The translations under genes and the position numbers were made by a program. This document shows, piece after piece, positions 11,133 to 20,515 of a stretch of 64,000 bases of DNA. The first letter of the stretch is position 1; each line of letters starts with the position of its first letter. Source of the DNA: Rehmannia glutinosa (taxonomy: Eukaryota > Streptophyta > Magnoliopsida > Lamiales > Orobanchaceae); contig CM071936.1 in NCBI GenBank assembly GCA_016081115.2, positions 79,027,262 to 79,091,261 of the forward strand. Reading direction: 5' to 3'. The notes beneath the pieces were generated by a model. That model had not been told where the DNA came from. It made no database searches and worked only from the letters and a program-made list of their open reading frames with translations.

Positions 11133-12527
11133 TTACTTCATCTCTCTCACAAAATCAAGAACATATTTCTCAAGTTGAACTCGTTTCTCATTCAACGGGT
11201 TCAACAAAATTCTAGAACAGAAAGATACTCTTAAAGCACGCCGTACATTGCGCTACAAAAAAAAACAAAAAATAAAGGCATGAAAAAAAATTCATACAGG
11301 AAGGGATGAATATAAGCAATATTTGTTTCAGAAAGGGAACATTCATACCAGTTTCAAATCTGGCTTTGAGTAGACTTGGCCAATAAAATTTTCCATGTGG
11401 TGCATTAAAAATACACCACAGTCCACATTGTTCGCGAGGGTTTGCCAGCTGAAAGGAACATTTTCCCAGGGGAAACGCTCAACCTCCTGGGCTTGTGGAT
11501 GTCTGAGTTCTTTTACCAGTTTAGAAAAATTATTTTGCTGGATCAAGTGAAAAAAAACCATAATAACATTAACTAATTGTGTAACAACTAATACTTTAAA
11601 ATATACTAGCTAATACATTGCAGTGTAAAAACTAATACATTTCAGTGTAACAACTAATACTTACCACAACAATCCCAAGTTTCTTGTACTTTTCCACAAC
11701 AGCCTCGTGGTGGACCAAATTGTCCAGATATTGGACCTTCCCATCAACAAAATTAATGACAACAACCACAAAATGGGCTTTGTAGCAAATTGGGAACAAA
11801 ATCTACATTTTCAACAAAAATAATAATATTTAGCTAATACATTTAAGTTTAACAACTAATACCTTATAGTATAACAACTAATACCGTACAATATAGATGC
11901 TAATACATTAGAAATAAAAATGATTTCTTACCAAGTCAAACCCGCTCAAATCCATCACACCTACTGCTCTCATCCAGTGCATCCAACAATCTCTCAAACT
12001 TTTTCCCCAATCTCTGCCAGGGATTTGTTCAACAAATAAAACACAATCTTAAACATGCCATTACTTAATGTAGAGCATGGCAATACATCAAATAAAACAA
12101 CATTGTTTGCTTACAGAATGCTGAGCATAGAAATAAAAGCATTTATTCCTCTTTGCATCCACAATTCTTCTATTGAGGAGCAATGCCCATATATCAATTA
12201 TGCTGATGTGGATCAGACTTTCATCGTTCAACGTGCGCATATCAGCCAGCGACACGTAAGAAAACCCACAATGTGCAAAAATTGGTTCATCTCGACTGAA
12301 AAAATAACTTATATCAGTTAATAATGAAAAAAATATTATTCCAATAACATAATCAGAATTGCTAGTTGAAAACATTACTTACTCTTTCTTTGCTTTATGA
12401 TTGAAGAAACAATAATCAGCCACATCCTTTAGCTTTCTTGACAACACAACACCAGTAAAATTCTTGCTGTGATTTTTCATAAACGAACACCTGAAAGCTT
12501 TGTTCTCACGGATGGGCCACCATTCAA
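11133..12527 (-). pseudogene. Ulp1-like cysteine protease, catalytic exons (left arm)
   Basis: Minus strand, at least five short exons separated by TAATAC-filled introns: about 12,527-12,385 (basic, KNHSKNFTGVVLSRK), about 12,300-12,110 (HISIIDIWALLLNRR), about 12,010-11,935 (RDWGKSLRDCWMHWMRA), about 11,812-11,668 (CYKAHFVVVVINF and VQYLDN), 11,545-11,344 (NNVDCGVFLMHH) and 11,252-11,133 (ends EMK-stop). The Ulp1/SENP (C48) triad is readable as His in KAHFVVVV, Asp in YLDN and Cys in VDCGVF. Family members remove SUMO; in MULEs such genes are captured cargo of uncertain role. The catalytic exons look open. The gene is split by element C and has nonsense and frameshift lesions upstream. Confidence 0.85.
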
Positions 12528-12984
12528 CTATTTCCACAAAAACAAATGGTAAAGTATTAGTATGACAACTAATACATTATAGTGTGACAACTAATACATT
12601 ACAGTGCACCACCTAATACCTAACAGAGTAAAAACTAAAAATAGGTCAATGCAACAACTAATACATTATAGTGTAACAGATAATACATTACAGTGCACCA
12701 ACTAATACCTAACAGAGAAAAACTAAACTAATACCTAATAGAATAACAACTAATACATTATAGGGTAAAGTATTAGTATGACAACTAATACATTATAGTG
12801 TAAGCTGACATTAAAGTGCACCAACTAATACCTAACAGAGTAAAAACTAATACAGTTCAATGCGACAACTAATACTTAATAGAATAACAACTGATACCTA
12901 ACAGAGTAAAAACTAATACAATACAGTGCAACAACTAATACCTAATAGAATTATAACTAATACATTATAGTGTAAACCCTAATA
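12528..12984. repeat. TAATAC minisatellite filling an intron of the left Ulp1-like gene
   Basis: Degenerate tandem units of about 20-23 bp, each built on AACTAATACATTATAGTGT, or CTAATACCTAACAGAGTAAA. More than fifteen TAATAC cores are readable in about 450 bp. The mirror copy is at 41,454-41,935. Element C inserted at its end: the host hexamer context CACTA is duplicated at 12,985-12,989 and 20,819-20,823. Confidence 0.82.
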
Positions 12985-13252
12985 CACTATGTAAGTCCAA
13001 GCGGCTACGATAATCTAGAGGGGGGGGGTGAATAGATTATCTCCATCTTTTCGATTTCGCCCTCCTTTTCCAACCGAATGCTCAAAAATAATAACAAATG
13101 TGCGGAATGTAAACAACACACGTCGATTTAAAGAGGTTCAACCCACCTAGGGCCTAATCCTCTACCACCCCAGTATATCCGGGATGGATTTCGAAAAGAA
13201 AAAGAATTTTATTAATTACCAAAATTAATACAAATTCAACTTACAACACCTT

Positions 13253-13487
13253 GAAGAGCACCACACTCTTCTTCAACAACACCTTTGGAGATTACCACAA
13301 TCTCCCTTTGAAGATCACCACAATCTTCCTTCAACGGCACCTTGTGAAGATTACCACAATCTTCAACCTTGAAGAATACCAAATTCTTCAACACCTCAAT
13401 AAGAAGATTACCACAATCTTCTTCACCTATCACCTAGATCATCCAAGTGTGTTCTTACCACAAGAACACTCACAAGGATATCTTGTG
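13253..13487 (-). other. Hairpin array in the 3' LTR of element C
   Basis: Eight short inverted repeats: 13,253-13,271; 13,287-13,305; 13,310-13,328; 13,346-13,364; 13,371-13,389; 13,403-13,421; 13,449-13,469; 13,471-13,487. The first seven share the plus-strand loop ACCAC or ACCAA (GTGGT or TTGGT in the transcript sense). The stems differ, but each left half is complemented by its own right half: GAAGAG/CTCTTC, GGAGATT/AATCTCC, GAAGAT/ATCTTC, GAAGAAT/ATTCTTC, GTGTTCTT/AAGAACAC. The eighth has stem CACAAG/CTTGTG with loop GATAT. Confidence 0.8.
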
Positions 13488-13707
13488 TTTGAATGATAAC
13501 CAAAAATCAAGATTACAACTCAATAATGAATAATACAATTTGAGTGCGAAGTGTAATCAAGAAAAGCCTAGACCTCAAAGATGTGAAAGTGATAAGCTAG
13601 GCAATTTTACAACAAGAATAATAACAATGAAAGACCAAGTGTTTGCTTGAAGTGTATCTTGTTGTGTTGTATCTCAATTGTTGTAATGGTTGCTCCAAAA
13701 CTTCCTC

Positions 13708-13716
13708 TATTTATAG
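13708..13716 (-). promoter_or_regulatory. TATA box of the 3' LTR of element C
   Basis: Minus-strand CTATAAATA at 13,716-13,708, identical to the one in the 5' LTR at 20,044-20,036. It lies about 220 bp upstream, in the transcript sense, of the hairpin array. Confidence 0.5.
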
Positions 13717-14427
13717 GAGATGATTGATCAAGCATAGGCTCCTCTTGGGGATTGAAAATCTACAGAAAAATACAATTAAAATCAAGAATATAGCTGTTAG
13801 AAATCAATCCCACAATTTAAGGAAAAGTGTCATTGTCAAACGGTCATATTTTTTTTGTCAATACAATGATGCGACCGGCCGCACAGAAATAAGAGAAATA
13901 AGAACACTTTGAAAATTACAACAGGGCGACCGGTCGACGTAGGCTTCGACCGGTCGACCCCTGTCTCAACCGGTCCCCCTAATCAAAAGATGAGGAGATT
14001 TTGTTCTGTTTCAAAACCAAGACATGCGTAATGGCCGACTGCTTGTTTTTGCTTCCGTCTCATTTTTCTTTCTAAAAACATCTTCAGCACGGGTTGCCCT
14101 ATAGATTTGGCCGGTCCACGAGACAGAAATGTTGTCCAATTTTTGTCGAAAATAAGACTCAAGAAATACTCCGAAGATTTAGTAAAAACATTTTAAACCG
14201 ATCGAGAGTATTTAGACAACATTTAGAACTGTTATAGGAGTAAAAACTCATTGATATGAAATCAATAAAAGTGTTGTCCATTATTAACAAAAATAAACTT
14301 GAGGAAATACTCCGGAAAATATTAAAACCATTTTAAATCATTTAGGAGTAATTGGACAACCTTTAAAAACATTGTTTTGGTAATAAAATAAAATCATCAA
14401 AATTAAGATAAAAACATGTATCAAACA

Positions 14428-14443
14428 ATCTCCCTTTTTGATG
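14428..14443 (-). promoter_or_regulatory. Polypurine tract of element C
   Basis: Minus strand CATCAAAAAGGGAGAT, directly followed by the LTR start TGTTTGATACATG. This is the position and composition of the plus-strand primer of LTR retrotransposons. Confidence 0.75.
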
Positions 14444-15655
14444 ATTACAAACCAAAACAATTTTTACACAAACAAGAGAGCAATTTTAGAAATGATTTTC
14501 CGGTAAAAACATTTGACCGTTTGGAAGCAACCAAAATTTCCAAAAAAAATTAAAGCAACCAAGTAGGGAGTAAATATTTTCAATAATAAGCACAAGCTCC
14601 CCCTATCAACAAGCATATCAAGAATAATGTAAAAGCAATTTTCCATAAGCTAAAAGCTTTTAGCTTTTACAATTTGTTCAAGAGCTTATAAGCTCCCCCT
14701 GTCACAAAACATCATTATATAAGTCCATCAAGCAACAATTGGACTAAAAATAAATCACAACTTATGGCTTTTATGAGCCATAGCTTATAGCTTTTATGAC
14801 AAGCTTTTATTAGCTTCTTTGAGCTAATGAGCCAATATCCTGTTTTTCTCCCCTTTGGAATCATCAAAAGAATGTTAGGATGGTGAAAACACCATATAAT
14901 AATATCAAAGCGCCAAAGGGACGGTTTAATAACCGTTGAGCTATTAAAGCATAGTAATCCAAGGAAAATTGGAGAATAGAAACATAAAAGATCCATAAGC
15001 TCATTTGTATGCTAAAAACATGATTTCAAAAAGATTTTACGACATTATGAAGCAAGAGAATCATGTAGAAGTTGAAAGTTTTATTGCGACATTTCAACAA
15101 ACACCTTGTGTGCGTTTAAAAATAGAAGAGGTTGTATATAACCTTTGTAAATGGTTTAAGCCAAAAATTTTCATATCATCAATCAACCTCATTCCAAAAC
15201 AAAAAAATCATATGCAACAAATGCAACAATAGTTCATCAAGTAAGGAGCTCAAAAGAGATTCTCAAGGGTTCAACCCAATTGAGATAAGCTAAGAATGAT
15301 CAAGGCATTACAAATGCCAAAAATTAGAACATCTACCAAGTAATAAGTCATGCCTTAAACAATACATGTATCAAATGTTCCAACATAACCAACTAAGCAT
15401 AATGATCAAAGCATTAAGAGAAGCACTTTTACCATCAAGTACTTCATACCGATTATCAAACAATGCTTTAGAGTATTTTTACCATCAAATACTCCATCAA
15501 AGTCAAGATCGTCCACAAGTCATTATCAACTTGCAATTTTAACCCTTTTAAGAAAAACAAGCAAATATCATTAGTACAAATGAGTTTTACAAAAATTCAT
15601 CAAAATACAAAGCAACATTAATGAAAATGCTAGAAAGTAAAGGGGTGGGGTAACA
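14444..15655 (-). other. 3' untranslated part of element C
   Basis: No convincing ORF. AT-rich, with a cluster of AGCTTTTA / TTATAGCT motifs at 14,640-14,840, including a perfect 16-bp palindrome GCTAAAAGCTTTTAGC at 14,649-14,664 and several AGCTCCCC repeats. The role is unknown; the cluster could fold in RNA. Confidence 0.5.
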
Positions 15656-16992
15656 TCATTCCTCATCCGAGGAGAAGCAAGATCCGGGAATTAAGTCCTT
15701 GATGAATTTCTTTAACTTGCCGATAGACTTTTGCATTTTGGAGGTCTTTTGCTCCAAAGCCTCATACCTCGTCTCATGAAAAGCCCTCATCTCATCAAAT
15801 TCGGCTTGAGTATACCTCCTAGGTGGTTGAGCACCGGTATTACCCTCCGGATTGCTCGGTTCGCCCTCTTCCGCCAATCTTGCGGCCTCGATGTCATCAA
15901 AGAAGTCATTAGGATCGGAGACTCTTGACCTCTTCCTCTAGCCATTTTGGTTGGTCGGATTTCCATGTTCTTGCGCATAGTGACTATTTGGGCGATGTTA
16001 TCAATGTCAAAGTCGTTTTGAAATACCTCCGAGTTACACTCCGACGAAGGTAGTCCCGATTGAATAAGAAGTTTACAAATCCAATTTCCCATAACCAACT
16101 TCTTATTACCTTGAGTAATGGACTCGATTAGACATTGAATAAGTATGGCACCAAAGTTAAGTGGTTCCCTCCTAGCAATCTTATAAGTCAAAAAATAATC
16201 CATATTGCTAGGCATCTTTCCCGACTTACCACAAATGCAATATGCGACAATGACCGATAAAATACGATGCTCAAGTGTCATTGCCAACAAAGAATACTTT
16301 GGCCATACTCCCAAATACGTCTTAACTTCTTTCATCGACACCCCCAACATTTCATCATTCCAAGTCCCACAAGAGAAATAATCCCAACCACCTTCTCTAA
16401 CATGTAAAAGCCGGCAAATATCATTGGGAGTCCATCTAAAATGACGACCCTTTATAAGCGAATTAACGGCAATCGGCTTTCTTTCATTGTCATATTGCAC
16501 CCACATATTTGCATAAAAATGTTGGATAATATCATCATCATACAAAACGTAAGCATGCTCCCATAGATACATCCAACCTTGTTCCTCAAAAAATCCCCTA
16601 ATGGTAGGATACTCATTTGTAAATGAGCTAAAACGACACATTTTAGTCCGAGCAATAGATTTACCTCCCATCCCCGAATCCTCATAGTACCATTCCGCAT
16701 ACTTATTGATAAAATTGAGAGCATTGCGAGAATTTGGAGCTTGAGTAACAAGAGATTTTTTACCTTTCGCCCAACGGCAATTTTCGAGCGAAATTATTCC
16801 GCGGAGCTCGGTGATTTGGGCCCGAGAGAGAATGGGATTTTGAACATCATCTCCTTCTTGAGCCACGTTTCTTTGAGCGGCTCGAATATCCCTTTGTTCG
16901 GCTTCGTCTCGCCGATTTCTCGAAGTACCCTCTCCACCCTTTCTTCTCTTAGAAGTGGGATTTTGATCAGTGGAGTTTCTAGGAGGAGCCAT
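15656..16992 (-). pseudogene. Accessory ORF of element C, 'putative plant transposon protein' type
   Basis: Starts MAPPRNSTDQNPTSKRRKGG at 16,992 with a basic, disordered N-terminus. A folded region of about 230 residues follows (IIQHFYANMWVQY, LIKGRHFRWTPNDICRLLHV, LAMTLEHRILSVIVAYCICG), then an acidic tail ending CFSSDEE at 15,656. The FYANM...RG-x-x-F...I..LL pattern matches the plant family known as Transposase_32 / putative plant transposon protein. No catalytic function is established for it. One frameshift near 15,940 separates the body from the tail; otherwise it is open for about 440 codons. Similar domains occur in the post-pol ORFs of B, D and F, but here no pol precedes it. It could be a capsid or accessory protein; that is inference. 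Confidence 0.72.
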
Positions 16993-17160
16993 ATATGTAA
17001 GATTCTAGTGAAAATAAGAAGATTAGCAACAAGAATCGTGAAAAAAGATGAAGAATAGAAGATTTTAGAAGAAAGGGGATGGTTTTCGCACAATAGGGTT
17101 TGGGGATGATTTTTAGAGTCTGTTTCAAGAGCTGAAGACAGAATGTTTTAAAGCGCAAAA

Positions 17161-17235
17161 AATAGCCTGGGCGACCGGTCGAGGTAGGGGCGGTCGGCCG
17201 ACGCTGGCTTGACCGCCCCCGCTTGACCGTCCCAG
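17161..17235. promoter_or_regulatory. GC-rich GACCGGTCGA cluster upstream of the accessory ORF of element C
   Basis: A GC-rich island in AT-rich surroundings, with GCGACCGGTCGAGG, GGTCGGCCGAC and two CTTGACCG units. Related motifs occur in both LTRs of the same element upstream of the TATA box. It lies about 170-240 bp upstream of the accessory ORF start on the minus strand, so it may mark an internal promoter. Confidence 0.4.
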
Positions 17236-17863
17236 GTAATTTTTCCTTTCCCCAGAGTTTTCCAAAATTCGATTTTTCACCCCAAGAGTTTTAAAAATTT
17301 GCAAAAATATAAGGTTGGACTATATCCAACAAATATGGGTTTTGGGAAAACATATAAACGATAAAATCGAGACTAAACACGTAGTGCCTTTTAAAAGAAA
17401 ATATTTGCAAGATCAATTAGGGGCACTTAAGGGATCAAAATGAAATATCTTGAAAGATATGTGCATAAGCATAACATCGAGTTTAAAGAAAAATACGAGT
17501 AGACATACTCGATGGTTTAAGAAACTTGATGACGTAATAGCCAATGAGTATGAAATATGTATCCTACACAATTCTTAGACAACATTTGCATAGAAAATAC
17601 AAGTGTAGGCAAGTAATATGAGATATCAAAAAGAGCTTATGCTATAAGATTTCATAAGAGATAATAAGCCACATAAGTCTAATAAAATGCTCAAGAGTTT
17701 TAGAAAATCATGCAAGGTCTCTTTTAAAAATTTTGAAACTCATAAATATATAAGAGACCTATATTAAAAATAAATACTTGAAGATTCATTTTGCAATTAA
17801 GACACAATTAAAAGTATGCATAGATTTAAGAATAAAATGCATATACAAATGGGGAGATACGGT
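17236..17863 (-). other. Spacer between gag and the GC-rich cluster in element C
   Basis: AT-rich; no supported ORF, repeat or RNA gene seen. It directly follows the gag stop codon. Confidence 0.45.
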
Positions 17864-19375
17864 TTACCAATTACGTCGTTTCCATGGGTTGTGTCTTTCC
17901 CATTGTTGATGATATCTTCCCATTGAGAAGTCACTATGTTGATGATGACTTCTCCATTTCCAAGATTGGTTACCTTCCCATGGTTGATGGTTTCTTCTTC
18001 TTTGAAAATCATCTTGTTGATGATGTCTTTGCCATTTCCAAGGATTGTGTTCTTCCCATTTTTGATTATACGTTCTTCTTGGAAATTGGCTTTGTTGAGA
18101 GTAGTTTCTCCTTCTTTGATCAAATGAAACGTTCATTTGATGTTTTCTTGGTGGCATGAATTTACTCCGATTTTTGCTTTGCCGGGTACCTAATAGCACA
18201 TTGTTTTGTGGTACCCTCATGTGTTTGGGTCCTTTAAGATTAGCTTTGAGACTTTTAGGTCTCCAACAATATTTAGAGCTATTTCTAGCCCGACAAGAAT
18301 TAGCCGTATGACCCTTTTTGCCACAATAAAAACAAGTAATAATTCTAGGAGCATAATGACCAATATGCATAGTGACTTGATCCTTTTTCATATGATTAAC
18401 AACATTAGGCTTATGATCAAGTCCTTTATCACAATTATGAATATCAACAATATTGGACATTTTATTGGTACTCAAGTTGGATTTTAATAAATCCTTTTTC
18501 ATGCAATCAATATTCTTAACAAGAGTACTATTTTCTTTTTCAAGGTTTCTAACCTTGTCAAGTGTGGTGGTGTGAGCACATGATAGTGATTCATAAGAAG
18601 TAAATAAACTATCCTTATCATTTTTCAAAATATTGAATTCCTTTTTCAAATTTTTGTATCTAACAAGTAAACTTTGGAATTCATTTTGAAGTTCATCATA
18701 ATCATTTTGTAAATCACTATAATCATTTTGAATGATAATATCATAGGAAGTAGAGGGTTTAAGACATACATTATTTTCTTCATTGATGCCCATAAAACAA
18801 TATTCAACTTCTTCATAATTGGAAGTTGTAGGAGGCTTATTCCTTAGATTTGAGCTTGTATGATCTTGAGAAGTAGATGCTTTTGTTTGACTCCTTTCAT
18901 TTGCAAATACTCCATAGATGGCTTCTAATTTTTTCCATACTTCTTGTGCCGAATTTATTCCTACAATATGTTCATATTCTAAATTAGTAAATGAACAATA
19001 CAAAATATTTAAAACCTTACCGTTTAAGGAGATGATTTTCTTTTCTTCATCATTGAACTTTTTGAATCCTTTTGAGGTGTATGGTGTATCTTTCGTCGGA
19101 ATGGATTCTCCATTAATGACGGTGTTCCAAATGTCGAACCCGCAACCTTGTAGATAGCATTCCATTCTTTCTTTCCAAAAATTAAAATTCTTGGAATCAA
19201 ATAGTGGTGGCTTGGTGGTGGAGGTGCCGGATAGATGAGCTTCGTTCGTAGCCGTCGATCGTTTCTCTTCACTCGCGATGTGAAACGAGCTTGCCAAAGA
19301 GTTTGGCTTTGATACCACTTGTAAGTCCAAGCGGCTACGATAATCTAGAGGGGGGGGTGAATAGATTATCTCCAT
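17864..19375 (-). CDS. gag of element C, starting inside the 5' LTR
   Basis: About 500 codons without a break. The first ATG upstream of the conserved gag domain in this frame is at 19,375-19,373, 55 bp inside the 5' LTR, and the frame reads through the PBS without a stop; no ATG lies between the PBS and FWKERM. The capsid domain is copia-type (PLFDSKNFNFWKERMECYLQ, IVGINSAQEVWKKLEAIYG). A predicted coiled coil rich in Asn/Leu/Lys follows, then a zinc knuckle CFYCGKKGHTANSC (C-x2-C-x4-H-x4-C). The C-terminal tail of about 110 residues has three to four imperfect repeats of HQ-x(n)-WE-x-N-PWKW rich in Arg, Trp, His and Gln. It would assemble particles and bind RNA; with no pol present, replication must borrow enzymes from a copia relative. 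Translation from a non-ATG or later start cannot be excluded. Confidence 0.8.
   Translation of the reverse strand: MEIIYSPPPLDYRSRLDLQVVSKPNSLASSFHIASEEKRSTATNEAHLSGTSTTKPPLFDSKNFNFWKERMECYLQGCGFDIWNTVINGESIPTKDTPYTSKGFKKFNDEEKKIISLNGKVLNILYCSFTNLEYEHIVGINSAQEVWKKLEAIYGVFANERSQTKASTSQDHTSSNLRNKPPTTSNYEEVEYCFMGINEENNVCLKPSTSYDIIIQNDYSDLQNDYDELQNEFQSLLVRYKNLKKEFNILKNDKDSLFTSYESLSCAHTTTLDKVRNLEKENSTLVKNIDCMKKDLLKSNLSTNKMSNIVDIHNCDKGLDHKPNVVNHMKKDQVTMHIGHYAPRIITCFYCGKKGHTANSCRARNSSKYCWRPKSLKANLKGPKHMRVPQNNVLLGTRQSKNRSKFMPPRKHQMNVSFDQRRRNYSQQSQFPRRTYNQKWEEHNPWKWQRHHQQDDFQRRRNHQPWEGNQSWKWRSHHQHSDFSMGRYHQQWERHNPWKRRNW
19305..19317 (-). promoter_or_regulatory. Primer-binding site of element C
   Basis: Minus-strand TGGTATCAAAGCC, two bases inside the 5' LTR boundary. 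It resembles the complement of the 3' end of plant initiator-Met tRNA (canonical TGGTATCAGAGC), with one mismatch. Confidence 0.75.
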
Positions 19376-19581
19376 CTTTTCGATTTCGCCCTCCTTTTCC
19401 AACCGAATGCTCAAAAATAATAACAAAGGTGCGGAATGTAAACAACACACGTCGATTTAAAGAGGTTCAACCCACCTAGGGCCTAATCCTCTACCACCCC
19501 AAAGATATCCGGGATGGATTTGAAAAGAAAAAGAATTTTATTAATTACCAAAATTAATACAAATTCAACTTACAACACCTT

Positions 19582-19815
19582 GAAGAGCACCACACTCTTC
19601 TTCAACAACACCTTTGGAGATTACCACAATCTCCTTTGAAGATCACCACAATCTTCCTTCAACGGCACCTTGTGAAGATTACCACAATCTTCAACCTTGA
19701 AGAATACCAAATTCTTCAACACCTCAATAAGAAGATTACCACAATCTTCTTCACCTATCACCTAGATCATCCAAGTGTGTTCTTACCACAAGAACACTCA
19801 CAAGGATATCTTGTG
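19582..19815 (-). other. Hairpin array in the 5' LTR (predicted RNA leader) of element C
   Basis: The same eight inverted repeats as at 13,253-13,487: 19,582-19,600; 19,616-19,634; 19,638-19,656; 19,674-19,692; 19,699-19,717; 19,731-19,749; 19,777-19,797; 19,799-19,815. In transcript sense they begin about 220 nt downstream of the TATA box and end about 200 nt upstream of the gag ATG, so they fall in the 5' untranslated leader. Seven of eight have a GTGGT-type loop on 6-8-bp stems whose halves vary together. Confidence 0.8.
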
Positions 19816-20035
19816 TTTGAATGATAACCAAAAATCAAGATTACAACTCAATAATGAATAATACAATTTGAGTGCGAAGTGTAATCAAGAAAAGCCTAGA
19901 CCTCAAAGATGTGAAAGTGATAAGCTAGGCAATTTTACAACAAGAATAATAACAATGAAAGACCAAGTGTTTGCTTGAAGTGTATCTTGTTGTGTTGTAT
20001 CTCAATTGTTGTAATGGTTGCTCCAAAACTTCCTC

Positions 20036-20044
20036 TATTTATAG
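20036..20044 (-). promoter_or_regulatory. TATA box of the 5' LTR of element C
   Basis: Minus-strand CTATAAATA in the context CCTATAAATAGAGGAAG. It is placed between the GC-rich block and the hairpin leader, as expected for an LTR promoter. Confidence 0.6.
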
Positions 20045-20229
20045 GAGATGATTGATCAAGCATAGGCTCCTCTTGGGGATTGAAAATCTCTGAGAAAAAT
20101 ACAATTAAAATCAAGAATATAGCTGTTAGAAATCAATCCCACAATTTAAGGAAAAGTGTCTCATTGTCAAACGGTCATATTTTTGATGTCAATACATGGA
20201 TGCACGGTCGCACGCAGTAAATAAGAGAA

Positions 20230-20515
20230 ATAAGAACACTTTGAAAATTACAACAGGTAGGCAGGTCGACGAGGCTTCACCGGTCGACCCTGCCTCAACC
20301 GGTCCCCCTAATCAAAAGATGAGGAGATTTTGTTCGCTTTCAAAACCAAGACATGCAGTACCGGTCGATCATTGGGCGGCCGGCCGATCGGCCGACCGGT
20401 CGACGCCTTGAAGCGGCACGGCCGACCGCTTGTTTTTGCTTCCGTCTCATTTTTGTTTCTAAAAACATCTTCGGTACGGGTTGCCCTATGGGGCGACCGG
20501 TCGACCACGAGACGT
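20230..20515. promoter_or_regulatory. GC-rich ACCGGTCGAC block in U3 of element C
   Basis: Contains repeated CACCGGTCGACC, CAACCGGTCC, GGCCGGCCGATCGGCC, GACCGGTCGACG and GCGACCGGTCGACC motifs, many of them self-complementary, within AT-rich DNA. It lies 200-470 bp upstream of the TATA box. The 3' LTR has a shorter, altered version (13,870-14,110). Confidence 0.5.

Larger units (their letters stand above)
12990..14427 (-). repeat. 3' LTR of element C
   Basis: Plus-strand left LTR, 1438 bp, starting TGTAAGTCCAAGC and ending GTATCAAACA. It matches 19,320-20,818. Differences cluster in the GC-rich ACCGGTCGAC block (about 13,870-14,110), where this copy lacks roughly 60 bp present in the other LTR. 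There is also one extra G in the poly-G run near 13,019-13,028. Confidence 0.93.

Noticed and set aside
12528..12984. Regular short repeats resembling a CRISPR array
   Set aside because: Units are degenerate, spacers are not unique, and the context is a plant MULE intron.
13236..13433. Minus-strand small ORF with repeated EDCGNL
   Set aside because: It is the translation of the hairpin repeats; the equivalent frame in the other LTR is broken by a one-base difference. Better explained by RNA structure than by coding.
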